This document shows, in pieces, positions 10,162 to 18,137 of a DNA stretch of 64,000 nt. This stretch comes from Meconema thalassinum (taxonomy: Eukaryota > Arthropoda > Insecta > Orthoptera > Tettigoniidae). The notes beneath the pieces were generated by a model that saw nothing but the letters and a program-made list of their open reading frames with translations, ran no database searches and was not told the origin of the DNA. The stretch is taken from positions 46,639,131 to 46,703,130 of the forward strand of contig OX336393.1 of the NCBI GenBank assembly GCA_946902985.2. The letters are read 5' to 3'. Within the stretch, counting starts at the first letter, position 1; every line of letters begins with the position of its first letter. Position numbers and translations under genes: made by a program.

Positions 10162-10740
10162 TTACACGTCGCTTGTAGAAATCTCACTGACGTCATTCAC
10201 AGGTAAATCTTGAGTTATAATTTTGTTCAACAACTCCCAGCAGGCATGAGTGGTTAACCAATGAAAGAGATGCCACGCATGCGATAGGGCTGTATGGGTA
10301 ATGTTGCCACAGGAACAAGTATCCATGAGCGTTTGCAGGGAGGGGCAGCCCAACTCCATGAGGTCGATACATTGGCAGTAAGACGCCAAAAATGGTTGCA
10401 ACCATTGACGTTTTTCATTACCTTTCACAAATACCACATTGGCCGAGGACAAGTGTGCTTTCATGACCACGTCCAAATATTTATAGGAAATGGTTCCCTG
10501 ATTCCAGTCTAGTTGCCTATGATTTTCAATCCACTGGGTTTGTTTACGGTCTTTTTCACACAACAAATCAAAAGCATGGGGTGGTTTAAATAGCAAATGC
10601 GTAGCTTGTGATATCCAAAACGTGGTACAATCGATCATGGCCACTTGTTTAAATATAAATTTGTTGTCACCAATTTTAAACCCTTGGCAATCCACAATGA
10701 GTGTGCGCAACATGTTGACGCTTGCCTGGACCAAGTTCAA
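10162..10740 (-). CDS. Uncharacterised conserved Polinton-type protein
   Basis: 192 codons. It begins with a hydrophobic beta-strand carrying an acidic residue (TLIVDCQGFKIGDNKFIFK), then FKPPHAF, an Asp-Trp-Asn region and VVFVKGNEKRQWLQPFL, and ends in a Cys/His-rich part (CQCIDL, CSCGNITHTALSHAWH). The order of strands and acidic residues recalls RNase H-like or exonuclease-type folds, and I have the impression of similar proteins in other arthropod sequences, but no catalytic set can be assigned with confidence. It lies between the BIR gene and the 157-aa ORF in the same orientation. Confidence 0.55.
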   Translation of the reverse strand: MNLVQASVNMLRTLIVDCQGFKIGDNKFIFKQVAMIDCTTFWISQATHLLFKPPHAFDLLCEKDRKQTQWIENHRQLDWNQGTISYKYLDVVMKAHLSSANVVFVKGNEKRQWLQPFLASYCQCIDLMELGCPSLQTLMDTCSCGNITHTALSHAWHLFHWLTTHACWELLNKIITQDLPVNDVSEISTSDV

Positions 10741-10856
10741 CTGACGACTGACGGACGATCAAGTGTGATCATGGCATGGACTTACCTGCCATGCTAGTTT
10801 CAAAAAAGAAGGTTAGGGTAGGACAGGGGGGACATGCAAAAATTAAAATTTAAGAA

Positions 10857-11393
10857 TTACATCATTTTATTATCATAACACGTCTTACAGGCTTTTCTCA
10901 TTTTAGGATAGGGACGATAGCAACTGATACAACAATATAGTCTCTTGTGTTTGTAACGTCCATAACACCGATGATGTCCCATTGTCTCTAAACTAGGCGT
11001 TTTTGATGGTGAGCTGCTCACCGAAGCACCATGGATACCATACGGCCCACACGTATCGTAACTTGTTTTATTTTCATCACCCAGAGACACAAGTGAGGGA
11101 TAGCTTGAATGACAGGGTATATTTCCCACTTTCATTCTACGCAGGTAGGGGCAGGTGGGTGACCAGCGCTGATGTTCCTGCATGGGTTCATCGCCCTCCT
11201 GCCATTGGTCTATGATGATGGGACAAAAGGCACATTTCACTTCATCTCTTGTTTTTAAATAGTAGAATCCAGCAGCCGCCAAGGCTTGAGGGTTTATGAA
11301 AGGCACTGGCCATGTGGCAAACGTCTTGAAACGTTGTTCCTCAGAGTTTACATTCATGGATGTAACGTCTCTTGAGGCTTTAAAGCAAGACAT
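10857..11393 (-). CDS. BIR-domain (inhibitor-of-apoptosis-like) protein
   Basis: 178 codons. Residues 21-86 form a single BIR domain: RFKTFATWP near the start, LAAAGFYY, then zinc ligands Cys54, Cys57, His74 and Cys81 in the pattern CAFC...W..GDEP...H..WSPTC. In cellular and baculoviral IAPs this domain binds caspases or IAP antagonists. The middle is Ser-rich (about 95-135). The C-terminus (143-172) has six Cys (C143, C154, C155, C158, C169, C172) and could be a degenerate zinc module replacing the usual RING, so ubiquitin-ligase activity is not evident. It lies just downstream of the major capsid gene. Its role in blocking host cell death is inference from the family. Confidence 0.85.
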   Translation of the reverse strand: MSCFKASRDVTSMNVNSEEQRFKTFATWPVPFINPQALAAAGFYYLKTRDEVKCAFCPIIIDQWQEGDEPMQEHQRWSPTCPYLRRMKVGNIPCHSSYPSLVSLGDENKTSYDTCGPYGIHGASVSSSPSKTPSLETMGHHRCYGRYKHKRLYCCISCYRPYPKMRKACKTCYDNKMM

Positions 11394-11426
11394 GACTGAG
11401 CGGCTTGACGTGGGATGACCTGTTAT

Positions 11427-12644
11427 TTATACACTCGTCACTTGGTTGGATAGTGGATAATAGTTGACTTGTTTGTGATGAATAATCAAACAGTAGGCCG
11501 TGGTATTGGCTGGTACATTGTCATGCGTTTCAAAATCTAGTCGAATGTCGATATTGGATGGCTTGACAGACTCTTCCAGGTAAGAACAGTCAAAAACAAT
11601 CAGTGGTGCTCTTGCCTTAAACGCTTGGGGTAGTAGCATGGGGCCGTTCTCTTTTTGATAATACGACCATCGAAATTTAGAAAACAAGTCGTACAGAGGG
11701 CCAAACTTATTTTTTGAAAAATCCAAATCCAGTCCTTCATAGGGAAACACGGCTCCGTTGAGGAAAAGACGTGCATTTCTCAATTGTAAGTGATCAAATT
11801 GCGTGGCATCTTTGGTTTGTTGATACTTGCGATTCGTTTGAAAACCCACGATCAGGTAGAGAGGTCTCTCTGTATAGCGAGCTGTTTTTACAGACCAACT
11901 GTGTGTGTTGGTGGTGGGCAATAGCGGATACTCATGGAGTGCCCAGCTTCTAAATTCCATGGGTAGAGGCATATCTCTCTTTACCATTTTGAGTATGTCC
12001 AGTTTTTTGCTATCTTCAAGGGTCACATGGGGGACTTTCCATAGCAAGCGTTGTAGTTGAACTTTTGAATCGATGGGGGCATTGTCGGCTCCCTTGAGTG
12101 CATTGTTATCACTCCTGTCTCTCACCAGATAAAGCACTTGCCTTGCGTTGACCACAATGCGTTGGTGATCTTCAGCAAAGCCTAGAATCAGTTTAAGAGG
12201 TAAATATCCAGTAAAGGTTCCATCGGTGTGTACCATCCAGTCATTGGTCGAGTCAGGACACCAACCTGCCATGCAAAGTGTTTTACCTTCTTCCTCACTA
12301 TAAGAGGGGTATAGTTTCATGACACTGGAAATGCCCACATTTCGAGTGCTATCCACCACGATATCGTTAATGACATACCGCACTTCAGAAAACAGAAAGG
12401 CCAAACCATGGTTGGCCAACTTGGATGTGGTGGGTGTAGAGCCATCGGCTTTGGTGAGCCGACCTTCAATCTGAATGACACTTTCATGCGGTAGGGTGTA
12501 AATATCTTGGTTGTTGATAACAAATTGAATTTCATCATTGTTATTGAGTCCAGGTGTTTGAGCTTGATAGGAATGGAGATCAATTCTTACCACTCCTGGT
12601 TGCTCCTCGATGCGGTTCGCTATCTCTAGGATAGAATTCATCAT
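11427..12644 (-). CDS. MCP: Polinton major capsid protein (double jelly roll type)
   Basis: 405 codons, the largest protein of the minus block. Its N-terminal region matches the typical Polinton pattern: LNNNDEIQFVINNQDIYTLP, then IEGRLTKADG and LAFLFSEVRYVINDIVVD near residue 85. The C-terminal half is beta-rich (RPLYLIVGFQTNR, ARLFLNGAVFPYEGL). Polinton major capsids are predicted double jelly-roll proteins that build an icosahedral shell. It starts inside the preceding 62-aa ORF (65-bp overlap, different frame) and is followed 33 bp later by the BIR gene. The frame is uninterrupted. Assignment rests on sequence pattern and gene order next to the minor capsid and protease genes. Confidence 0.88.
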   Translation of the reverse strand: MMNSILEIANRIEEQPGVVRIDLHSYQAQTPGLNNNDEIQFVINNQDIYTLPHESVIQIEGRLTKADGSTPTTSKLANHGLAFLFSEVRYVINDIVVDSTRNVGISSVMKLYPSYSEEEGKTLCMAGWCPDSTNDWMVHTDGTFTGYLPLKLILGFAEDHQRIVVNARQVLYLVRDRSDNNALKGADNAPIDSKVQLQRLLWKVPHVTLEDSKKLDILKMVKRDMPLPMEFRSWALHEYPLLPTTNTHSWSVKTARYTERPLYLIVGFQTNRKYQQTKDATQFDHLQLRNARLFLNGAVFPYEGLDLDFSKNKFGPLYDLFSKFRWSYYQKENGPMLLPQAFKARAPLIVFDCSYLEESVKPSNIDIRLDFETHDNVPANTTAYCLIIHHKQVNYYPLSNQVTSV

Positions 12645-12768
12645 GAGGGTTGACGTGGTAACCCAAATGCTGTAAAATCTGCTTGTTCTGAGATGTTAAC
12701 GTGTATTCACGTGGCAAACAACTAACACCATTCCTAGACGGTGTTGTTGCTTTATACACAAACTTCAT
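12580..12768 (-). CDS. Small ORF between minor and major capsid genes
   Basis: 62 codons. Its ATG overlaps the minor-capsid stop in an ATGA arrangement (12765-12768), and it overlaps the major-capsid start by 65 bp. The sequence includes TLTSQNKQILQHLGYHV and ends in a charged tail. The tight stop-start coupling argues that it is translated. No domain is recognisable; a small structural or accessory peptide is possible but unproven. Confidence 0.5.
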   Translation of the reverse strand: MKFVYKATTPSRNGVSCLPREYTLTSQNKQILQHLGYHVNPHDEFYPRDSEPHRGATRSGKN

Positions 12769-13487
12769 AGTGGCTTTAGCACCAACTTGTAAGTCACTGG
12801 TGTGGTAGAATCTAGATCAATGAGTTGTTGATCTCTATTGATCAGTCTTAATGTTATATTACTAATACTATCGACAGCCACAGAATGAAAAAGCACCACT
12901 GGAGGGTTTTCACGAATAATATAGCCATTGGGCGATGTCACAATAAAGTCATAAAGTGAATGCGATGGTTCCTGATTGGTGTACACTTGGCTAATAATAT
13001 TACACGTCACCGACACATGATGGTCCTCAATGAATTTCACTTCATGGTCTGATTCATGTTTTTTGTTGGGCTCCAACACACGTGGTTTAAATCCTAGTAA
13101 TGGGCCAATGGAATCGGAGTGTGTTTTAAAGTCAATGTTAAAGATAGAGAAAATACTGCAGCGATGAGTGTTAGTATTGCCTACAAGTTCAAACTTGTGC
13201 GTTCCGTCGAGAAATGACTTTAAACCATACTGATTGATCAACATCACATAAATGTGTTCATAAATATCATCGATCGTGTATCCACCAGAGTTCAGGGTGA
13301 GCACAGAATCATCATAGTAAAACTTGTTGTTCACATTTTCACGTATGTTGTATATTCGATTGTACGTTTCAAGAGAAACAAGTCCTAAACCATAGGGTTT
13401 TTCACTCAATTCGATAGGCGGGTAAAAGTCTAGGCTGACTTCAGGTCCACGTCCATGCACTATAAACGTTTTACTTTCTGCCGACAT
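12765..13487 (-). CDS. mCP: Polinton minor capsid (penton) protein
   Basis: 240 codons, uninterrupted, beta-strand-rich throughout. It contains the SIGPLLGFKPRVL segment (about residue 126), a feature I associate with Polinton minor capsid proteins, predicted single jelly-roll pentons. It overlaps the protease ORF by 17 bp upstream and the small ORF by 4 bp downstream. The block protease, penton, MCP is the usual Polinton morphogenesis order, which supports the call. Confidence 0.78.
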   Translation of the reverse strand: MSAESKTFIVHGRGPEVSLDFYPPIELSEKPYGLGLVSLETYNRIYNIRENVNNKFYYDDSVLTLNSGGYTIDDIYEHIYVMLINQYGLKSFLDGTHKFELVGNTNTHRCSIFSIFNIDFKTHSDSIGPLLGFKPRVLEPNKKHESDHEVKFIEDHHVSVTCNIISQVYTNQEPSHSLYDFIVTSPNGYIIRENPPVVLFHSVAVDSISNITLRLINRDQQLIDLDSTTPVTYKLVLKPL

Positions 13488-13914
13488 ACTGGTGGCGTTT
13501 TTGCTTATGCTGCGTCTTATATAAAAAAATTAAACACAAACGTCCACACTGTTGGCTGTTAAACGTTTGCTCTCGTTTCACATTATAATATATCTTGATC
13601 CTGTTTCCAAAATAGGTCACTAGTTCCATGGGCGGGGGCAAATTCCCAAAACTGTCAAAGTACCATACCATGGATCCCTCTTTGACATAAGCTACATAAT
13701 GCGTTCCTGGTCCTCGGTGATCATCCAAATTGACAACAGCACATTCCTGTTTCCAGGGTCGTGGGGGTAATTGGTTTCGCATAAACACACCTCGAAAATG
13801 AGAAAGCTTTAGTTGTTTAGCATAGCTTTCCACTTTTTGATGCGTCAGGGCATGTCTCGCTATGGCTGAGGTTAAATTTTTTTTTTTTAATATTTCGAAA
13901 TGGTGAAATCCCAA
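13471..13914 (-). CDS. PRO: Adenain-like (C5) cysteine protease
   Basis: 147 codons in this frame. It matches the adenovirus-type maturation protease: FRGVF near residue 40, GPGTHYVAYV (His72), WYFDSFG (Asp87), and EQTFNSQQCGRLCLIFL (Gln116, Cys123), giving an apparent His-Asp-Gln-Cys catalytic set. In Polintons this enzyme is thought to process capsid proteins. The N-terminus is uncertain because a long T run (A run on the coding strand) at about 13876-13889 lies in the first 12 codons, where the upstream basic-protein frame (13817-14359) overlaps it. The true start may be downstream of the run. Confidence 0.88.
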   Translation of the reverse strand: MGFHHFEILKKKNLTSAIARHALTHQKVESYAKQLKLSHFRGVFMRNQLPPRPWKQECAVVNLDDHRGPGTHYVAYVKEGSMVWYFDSFGNLPPPMELVTYFGNRIKIYYNVKREQTFNSQQCGRLCLIFLYKTQHKQKRHQYVGRK

Positions 13915-14359
13915 ATCCTTGTTGATAAAAGGCTGGCTTTAAATTGGCATTTCTAGCCCCCATGGCAATCGCTTCCATCGTTTCATTGTGTCGCTGACTT
14001 TCTTTGAGTTGTTGCTTGCCCTGCTGCGCGGCTTTAATGGTTTTCGCCACTGCACTGGCACCGCCCAAAAGTGAACCCAGAGCAGCCAAACCAGCAAATA
14101 ATGCAGGTAAAAATCCAGCTCGTTTTGGGACGGGAATCACTCGCCCTTGGTTTGAAACCTGTCGCCGACGTTTTGGAATAACATGTCTCTGTGCTGCTCG
14201 AAGGGCTTTCCTTATGGTCAATACATTATTTTTTCTTTTTTTCTTTCGCAAGGGCTTGTCCTCGAATGTTGTAAGCCCAGGCTTTGCCAAGGACAAAGTC
14301 CTTTTTTTAGTCTTTCTCACTGCATACCTTTGTTTCACCATGATGATAATGACCCACAA
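13817..14359 (-). CDS. Basic protein with hydrophobic segment, putative capsid-associated/membrane protein
   Basis: 180 codons in this frame. The first 90 residues are very rich in Lys/Arg (for example RKKKRKNNVL and IPKRRRQ). A small-residue hydrophobic stretch follows (AGFLPALFAGLAALGSLLGGASAVA, about 81-105), then an Ala/Gln/Lys helix (KTIKAAQQGKQQLKESQRHN). This layout is common to small Polinton and adenovirus core or penton-associated proteins; a DNA-binding or membrane-active role is inference. The frame runs through the A-rich run near 13876-13889 into the protease region; a one-base change there would give a stop just after the run, so the last 15-20 residues are probably not native. 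Confidence 0.6.
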   Translation of the reverse strand: MWVIIIMVKQRYAVRKTKKRTLSLAKPGLTTFEDKPLRKKKRKNNVLTIRKALRAAQRHVIPKRRRQVSNQGRVIPVPKRAGFLPALFAGLAALGSLLGGASAVAKTIKAAQQGKQQLKESQRHNETMEAIAMGARNANLKPAFYQQGFGISPFRNIKKKKFNLSHSETCPDASKSGKLC

Positions 14360-14400
14360 CCTTTCACAAGAAAGTTTAAATCACAACTAACGTCAGATGG

Positions 14401-15126
14401 TTATTTCATGTCTGTATATTCCAATTCCACATAAAGTGGGAAATCGTTTATGGTTTTTCCCGCTTGCTTTTCATCCCATGTCAACATGAGATGAAGGGAT
14501 AATTCGTCCCCTGCATTTACCATTTCATGGTTATGGATCAACATCCTATGACCATTTATCTTTATTTGTAAATGGTTCTCATCAGGTATGGCATATTTGA
14601 TGTGAATGGTTCCATCATAGTGTAATCGATAGTGGCTTAAACCCGAAGCAAGCACATAGGTCAAGTGCTGATCATGGACTAGCGGTAAATGGTTTCTGTC
14701 ATTCAAAGGTTTTTCATTTGCCAGATACACTAAAAATACAGATGGGATAAATTTATAAAGCCTTTTCATTTCATAGGTCATGTAACGCTTGGTACAAACA
14801 TCGTCTTCGTCTTGTGGGTCTTCCACGTGAATAATCCGATGGTGATTAGCGCTATAGCCATTCACCGTAAGCTGGGGCACTTTGTCATAAAACTCATACA
14901 CTTTGTTATCCACATACTTTTTCGTAGTAACGTCTGTAGACACTTGAGGATGTTTTATATGGGTTAACCGCTTTCCCTTAAAGTCATAATCTCCCTGTTT
15001 TGTGCGTGGCACTACTGACCTATCCACATAGTGTTTATTAGCAGGATCTGTTTCTTGTTTAGGATCATGTATGGGGACAGGCCTAGCTTTGGCCATCAAC
15101 GCACGTCCAAAGACATCCATCGTCAA
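14401..15126 (-). CDS. Fibre-like protein with repeated D..DxxxKxYVD motifs
   Basis: 241 codons. Three related motifs occur in the first half: DPKQETDPANKHYVD, HPQVSTDVTTKKYVD and DPQDEDDVCTKRYM. Repeats of this type occur in trimeric phage tail-fibre and adenovirus-fibre-like shafts. The second half (about 140-241) is beta-rich (HYRLHYDGTIHIKYA, LSLHLMLTW, FPLYVELEYTDMK) and could be a trimeric head domain. It is the first gene of the minus block and diverges from the ATPase at 15213, leaving an 86-bp shared promoter region. Receptor binding is an inference from architecture. Confidence 0.65.
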   Translation of the reverse strand: MTMDVFGRALMAKARPVPIHDPKQETDPANKHYVDRSVVPRTKQGDYDFKGKRLTHIKHPQVSTDVTTKKYVDNKVYEFYDKVPQLTVNGYSANHHRIIHVEDPQDEDDVCTKRYMTYEMKRLYKFIPSVFLVYLANEKPLNDRNHLPLVHDQHLTYVLASGLSHYRLHYDGTIHIKYAIPDENHLQIKINGHRMLIHNHEMVNAGDELSLHLMLTWDEKQAGKTINDFPLYVELEYTDMK

Positions 15127-15212
15127 CCTGTAGTACCAGTCTACTGTTTCTATGACAAGGCTCGGTGTCCTGTATATAGACAGCCTGCTAGCCTGTCTAA
15201 GCCTTAGTTGAA

Positions 15213-15910
15213 ATGAAGATTATTAAGCAGCAAGAGTCATTCCCCGTGGGGGACATGGTTTCCCATCTCTGTCCCACATCACGTGAACAACGCCATGGTT
15301 CACTGTTTCCATCTTCCATTCGCTGCATCATTGTGGGCCTTCCGGCTGTGGAAAGACAAATCTTTTGCTAACGCTCATCACAGCGCCCAATGGTCTGCGT
15401 TTTCAAAATATTTATATTTTTGCAAAATCTCTCTACCAACCCCTCTACGTGTTTCTGGATCAAGTCATGTCTGGATTACAAAAAGAGAATATGGGTTATT
15501 TTACATTTTCCATGCAAGAAAATGTGATTTCACCGGATGAGGTAAAGCCTGATTCACTCATGATTTTCGATGATGTATCCACTGAACGTCAAGGCATCAT
15601 TCAAAGCTATTTCAGCATGGGTCGTCACAAATATATCGATTGCTTCTATCCTGGACAAACGTATTCAAAAATGTCCAAACAGTTGATTCGTGACAATGCA
15701 AATGTCATTGTTTTATTTCGTCAGGACGAGAGGAACAGTCGTCACATTTATAATGAACATGTGAATCCGGATATGACCTTTCAAATGTTTACAGAATTGT
15801 GTGCCAAGTGCTGGAACACTCAACGTCATGCCTGTTTAGTCATTGACAAACAAAGTGAACTCAACCAAGGACGGTATCGCTTAGGGTTTGATCATTTTAT
15901 TGCTATTTAA
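15213..15910 (+). CDS. ATP: A32-like (FtsK/HerA superfamily) DNA-packaging ATPase, frameshifted
   Basis: The ATG at 15213 opens a frame that runs MKIIKQQESFPVGDMV to RCIIVG. The Walker A motif GPSGCGKTN continues in another frame after a one-base shift in the GGGCC tract at 15335-15339. From there the frame is open to 15910. Walker B is SLMIFDDVST (the DD pair). The full span of about 232 codons is normal for Polinton packaging ATPases, which would drive DNA into capsids. Its promoter lies in the divergent gap with the fibre-like gene. As assembled, the enzyme cannot be made intact. Confidence 0.88.
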
Positions 15911-15951
15911 GGCCTTGTCTCATTCCCCGGCAAGTCATTTGCCAAGACACC

Positions 15952-16962
15952 ATGGCGTTAGCAGAGAGTCAATTGAAAAAGCATATTATTAGAGCAAAAA
16001 ATACTATTCGCCAAATGTTTCGTCAATTGAAACAATCACGTGCAAATCATGCTTTGTTTATTCAGCAACATTTAGCACCTCCACTAAAAGCCATGTTGAA
16101 ACCCTCTTTCAAGCCATCTGAAACGCTACCCACCGTTTCACAAGCCACGCAGACGCTGCACGAGGACCCTGAGGAAGAGGAAGAGGAACAGGAAGATTTG
16201 ACTAGTGTTAGTGAAGTTGAGGATGAGGAGGAACAAGTGTTTACGCCTCAAAAAAAGGCCGCACCCCTTGCAGAGTTTTTGAGAAAAAAGAAATCCTTGG
16301 CCATGGTCGAAACACCTTGCCCTCCCAGGGCGTCTCCGTTTTCACAACTCTTGGCCACCCCTCAACATAAAGCTCAACTGAAAACCATTTTAATAAAATA
16401 TTATGGATCAACATTGGAACCCTATTTCACCGATCTATTTATTGGGAACACAGATACCACGTATGGTGTTCGCTATGAGGATGATAGTTTTAAAATTGGC
16501 GATTCATCCATTAAATTTGCTCGTACTAAAGCTGTCATTAAAAACATCAACTATAAATTAACGTCAGGACTGTTAAAGCTGCTATTTTCTCGGACACCAT
16601 CTTTCCATGATTATACGTCAGAGGATCTTGACAAATATAAATCCATTTTATTGGATACCCATGCCCACAAAAGACAGTATGATCCCACGCAACAAGTGAA
16701 TGCCAATATATCTCAAAAATATAAAACCATCATTGCAAAAATGTTTCCCACCAGTCAAAGTACTCGTCGTAAAGAGTCCGCTTCGGGAGTGACATTTAAA
16801 CCATTAAAACCCCTTGTGGATGTTACCTACTGGCACAATCCCAATAAGCTCGTCCAGCGGCTACAGTTGTTGCATGCTTCACGTCAAGCTGGCCATACCG
16901 GTCACGATTGGGAAATTCAAGAAATTGAACAAGAACTTCGAAATGCCAAAATTATTGTTTAA
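15952..16962 (+). CDS. Conserved Polinton protein of unknown function
   Basis: 336 codons, starting 41 bp after the ATPase stop. It has a basic N-terminal helix (1-40), an acidic stretch rich in Glu/Asp (about 72-95), and a conserved-looking core at about 145-235 (DTTYGVRYEDDSFKIGDS, YKLTSGLLKLLF, YTSEDLDKYKSILLDT). The C-terminus is WHNPNKLVQRLQLLHASRQAGHTGHDWEI. This layout matches a protein I have seen repeatedly beside Polinton integrases in arthropod genomes, but no biochemical role is known to me. Its stop overlaps the integrase start by 20 bp. Confidence 0.7.
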   Translation: MALAESQLKKHIIRAKNTIRQMFRQLKQSRANHALFIQQHLAPPLKAMLKPSFKPSETLPTVSQATQTLHEDPEEEEEEQEDLTSVSEVEDEEEQVFTPQKKAAPLAEFLRKKKSLAMVETPCPPRASPFSQLLATPQHKAQLKTILIKYYGSTLEPYFTDLFIGNTDTTYGVRYEDDSFKIGDSSIKFARTKAVIKNINYKLTSGLLKLLFSRTPSFHDYTSEDLDKYKSILLDTHAHKRQYDPTQQVNANISQKYKTIIAKMFPTSQSTRRKESASGVTFKPLKPLVDVTYWHNPNKLVQRLQLLHASRQAGHTGHDWEIQEIEQELRNAKIIV

Positions 16963-17890
16963 GCCCTCACCCATTAAAATGGGTATTGCTCTCGAGTTGC
17001 ATCGCCCAGCTAGGCGTCACTATCCACGACTCAAGGTGATTTCACGAGGTGTGGATGAACTTTGGCAGGCTGACTTGGTTGAAATGATACCCTATGCTGG
17101 CGTTAACGACGGTGTACGCTATATGTTGACCGTCATTGATGTCTATTCCAAAATGGCCTTTGTTGAACCTGTGCGTCGCAAGTCTGGTTCACTAGTTACC
17201 AAGGCCTTTCAACATATTATTCAACACTCCCAACGTCAACCTCAGCTGCTACAAACTGACCAGGGGAAAGAATTTTTCAACAAGGATTTCTCCAGTTTTC
17301 TCAAATCTAAGGATATTCACCATTACACCACGTACAGCAACCTCAAAGCCAGTGTGGTCGAGCGGTTCAACCGAACTTTGAAAACCCATATGTGGAAAGC
17401 GTTTACCGCTCAGGGCAGTTATCGCTGGTTGGACATGTTACCTGAACTCGTGTCACGTTACAATGACACCAAACATAGAACGATTGGGACCAAGCCACGC
17501 CTCGTGACTAAAAATATTCAGCGATTGGATAAACTGTTCAACCCCATAAAAACAGCCGATCCTAAACGTCACCGACTGAACATTGGGGATTTTGTTCGTG
17601 TGAGCAAATTTAAGTCTGCCTTCAATAAGGGCTACACGCCTCAGTGGGGGACTGAACTATTTCGAATTCGTCAAGTCAACTTGGACACTCCAGTCACCTA
17701 TTTACTCGAGGACCTCAACCATCAACCCATAAAAGGTAGATTTTATCTACATGAACTTCAGAAAACAGCATTTCCTCAGCATTATCTTGTGGAAAAAGTG
17801 TTGAAACAAAAAGGAAATAAACTCTACGTCAAATGGTTAGGGTTTAACTCTACGTTTAATTCTTGGATCAATAAATTACATGTTGTGTGA
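16943..17890 (+). CDS. INT: Polinton integrase (RVE family) with chromodomain
   Basis: From the ATG at 16943 it is 315 codons; an alternative ATG is at 16979. The retroviral-type integrase core has Asp44 (WQADLVEM), Asp106 (LQTDQGKEF) and Glu140 (SVVERFNRTL), the DDE triad that inserts the element's ends and creates 6-bp duplications. An SH3-like region (GDFVRVSKFK) follows at about 215. A C-terminal chromodomain-like segment (YLVEKVLKQKGNKLYVKWLGF...W) may steer insertion toward chromatin marks (inference). The frame is intact. It overlaps the upstream gene by 20 bp, suggesting shared transcription. Confidence 0.95.
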   Translation: MPKLLFKPSPIKMGIALELHRPARRHYPRLKVISRGVDELWQADLVEMIPYAGVNDGVRYMLTVIDVYSKMAFVEPVRRKSGSLVTKAFQHIIQHSQRQPQLLQTDQGKEFFNKDFSSFLKSKDIHHYTTYSNLKASVVERFNRTLKTHMWKAFTAQGSYRWLDMLPELVSRYNDTKHRTIGTKPRLVTKNIQRLDKLFNPIKTADPKRHRLNIGDFVRVSKFKSAFNKGYTPQWGTELFRIRQVNLDTPVTYLLEDLNHQPIKGRFYLHELQKTAFPQHYLVEKVLKQKGNKLYVKWLGFNSTFNSWINKLHVV

Positions 17891-18137
17891 ACCTGTGTAC
17901 TTTTTATTTATTCACACATGTTGTACACCACCTATAGCTCTATGTGTACAGCGCTCCGCGCTTCATGCATGTTCATACATGTTTGTCTTTCCCTTTCCTC
18001 CTGTGTTCTCTCATACATTACCCCTCCCCTCTCCCTCCCTTCACCTCCCACCACTGCTGTTTGCAGCTCTTGCCTATCTATTGGTTGTGACATCATTCCG
18101 ACAAGTTGCATCATACTTTTTACTGATTCAGCGATTC
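17891..18137. other. Polinton non-coding region before right TIR
   Basis: A short C/T-rich stretch with no supported gene. Confidence 0.4.
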
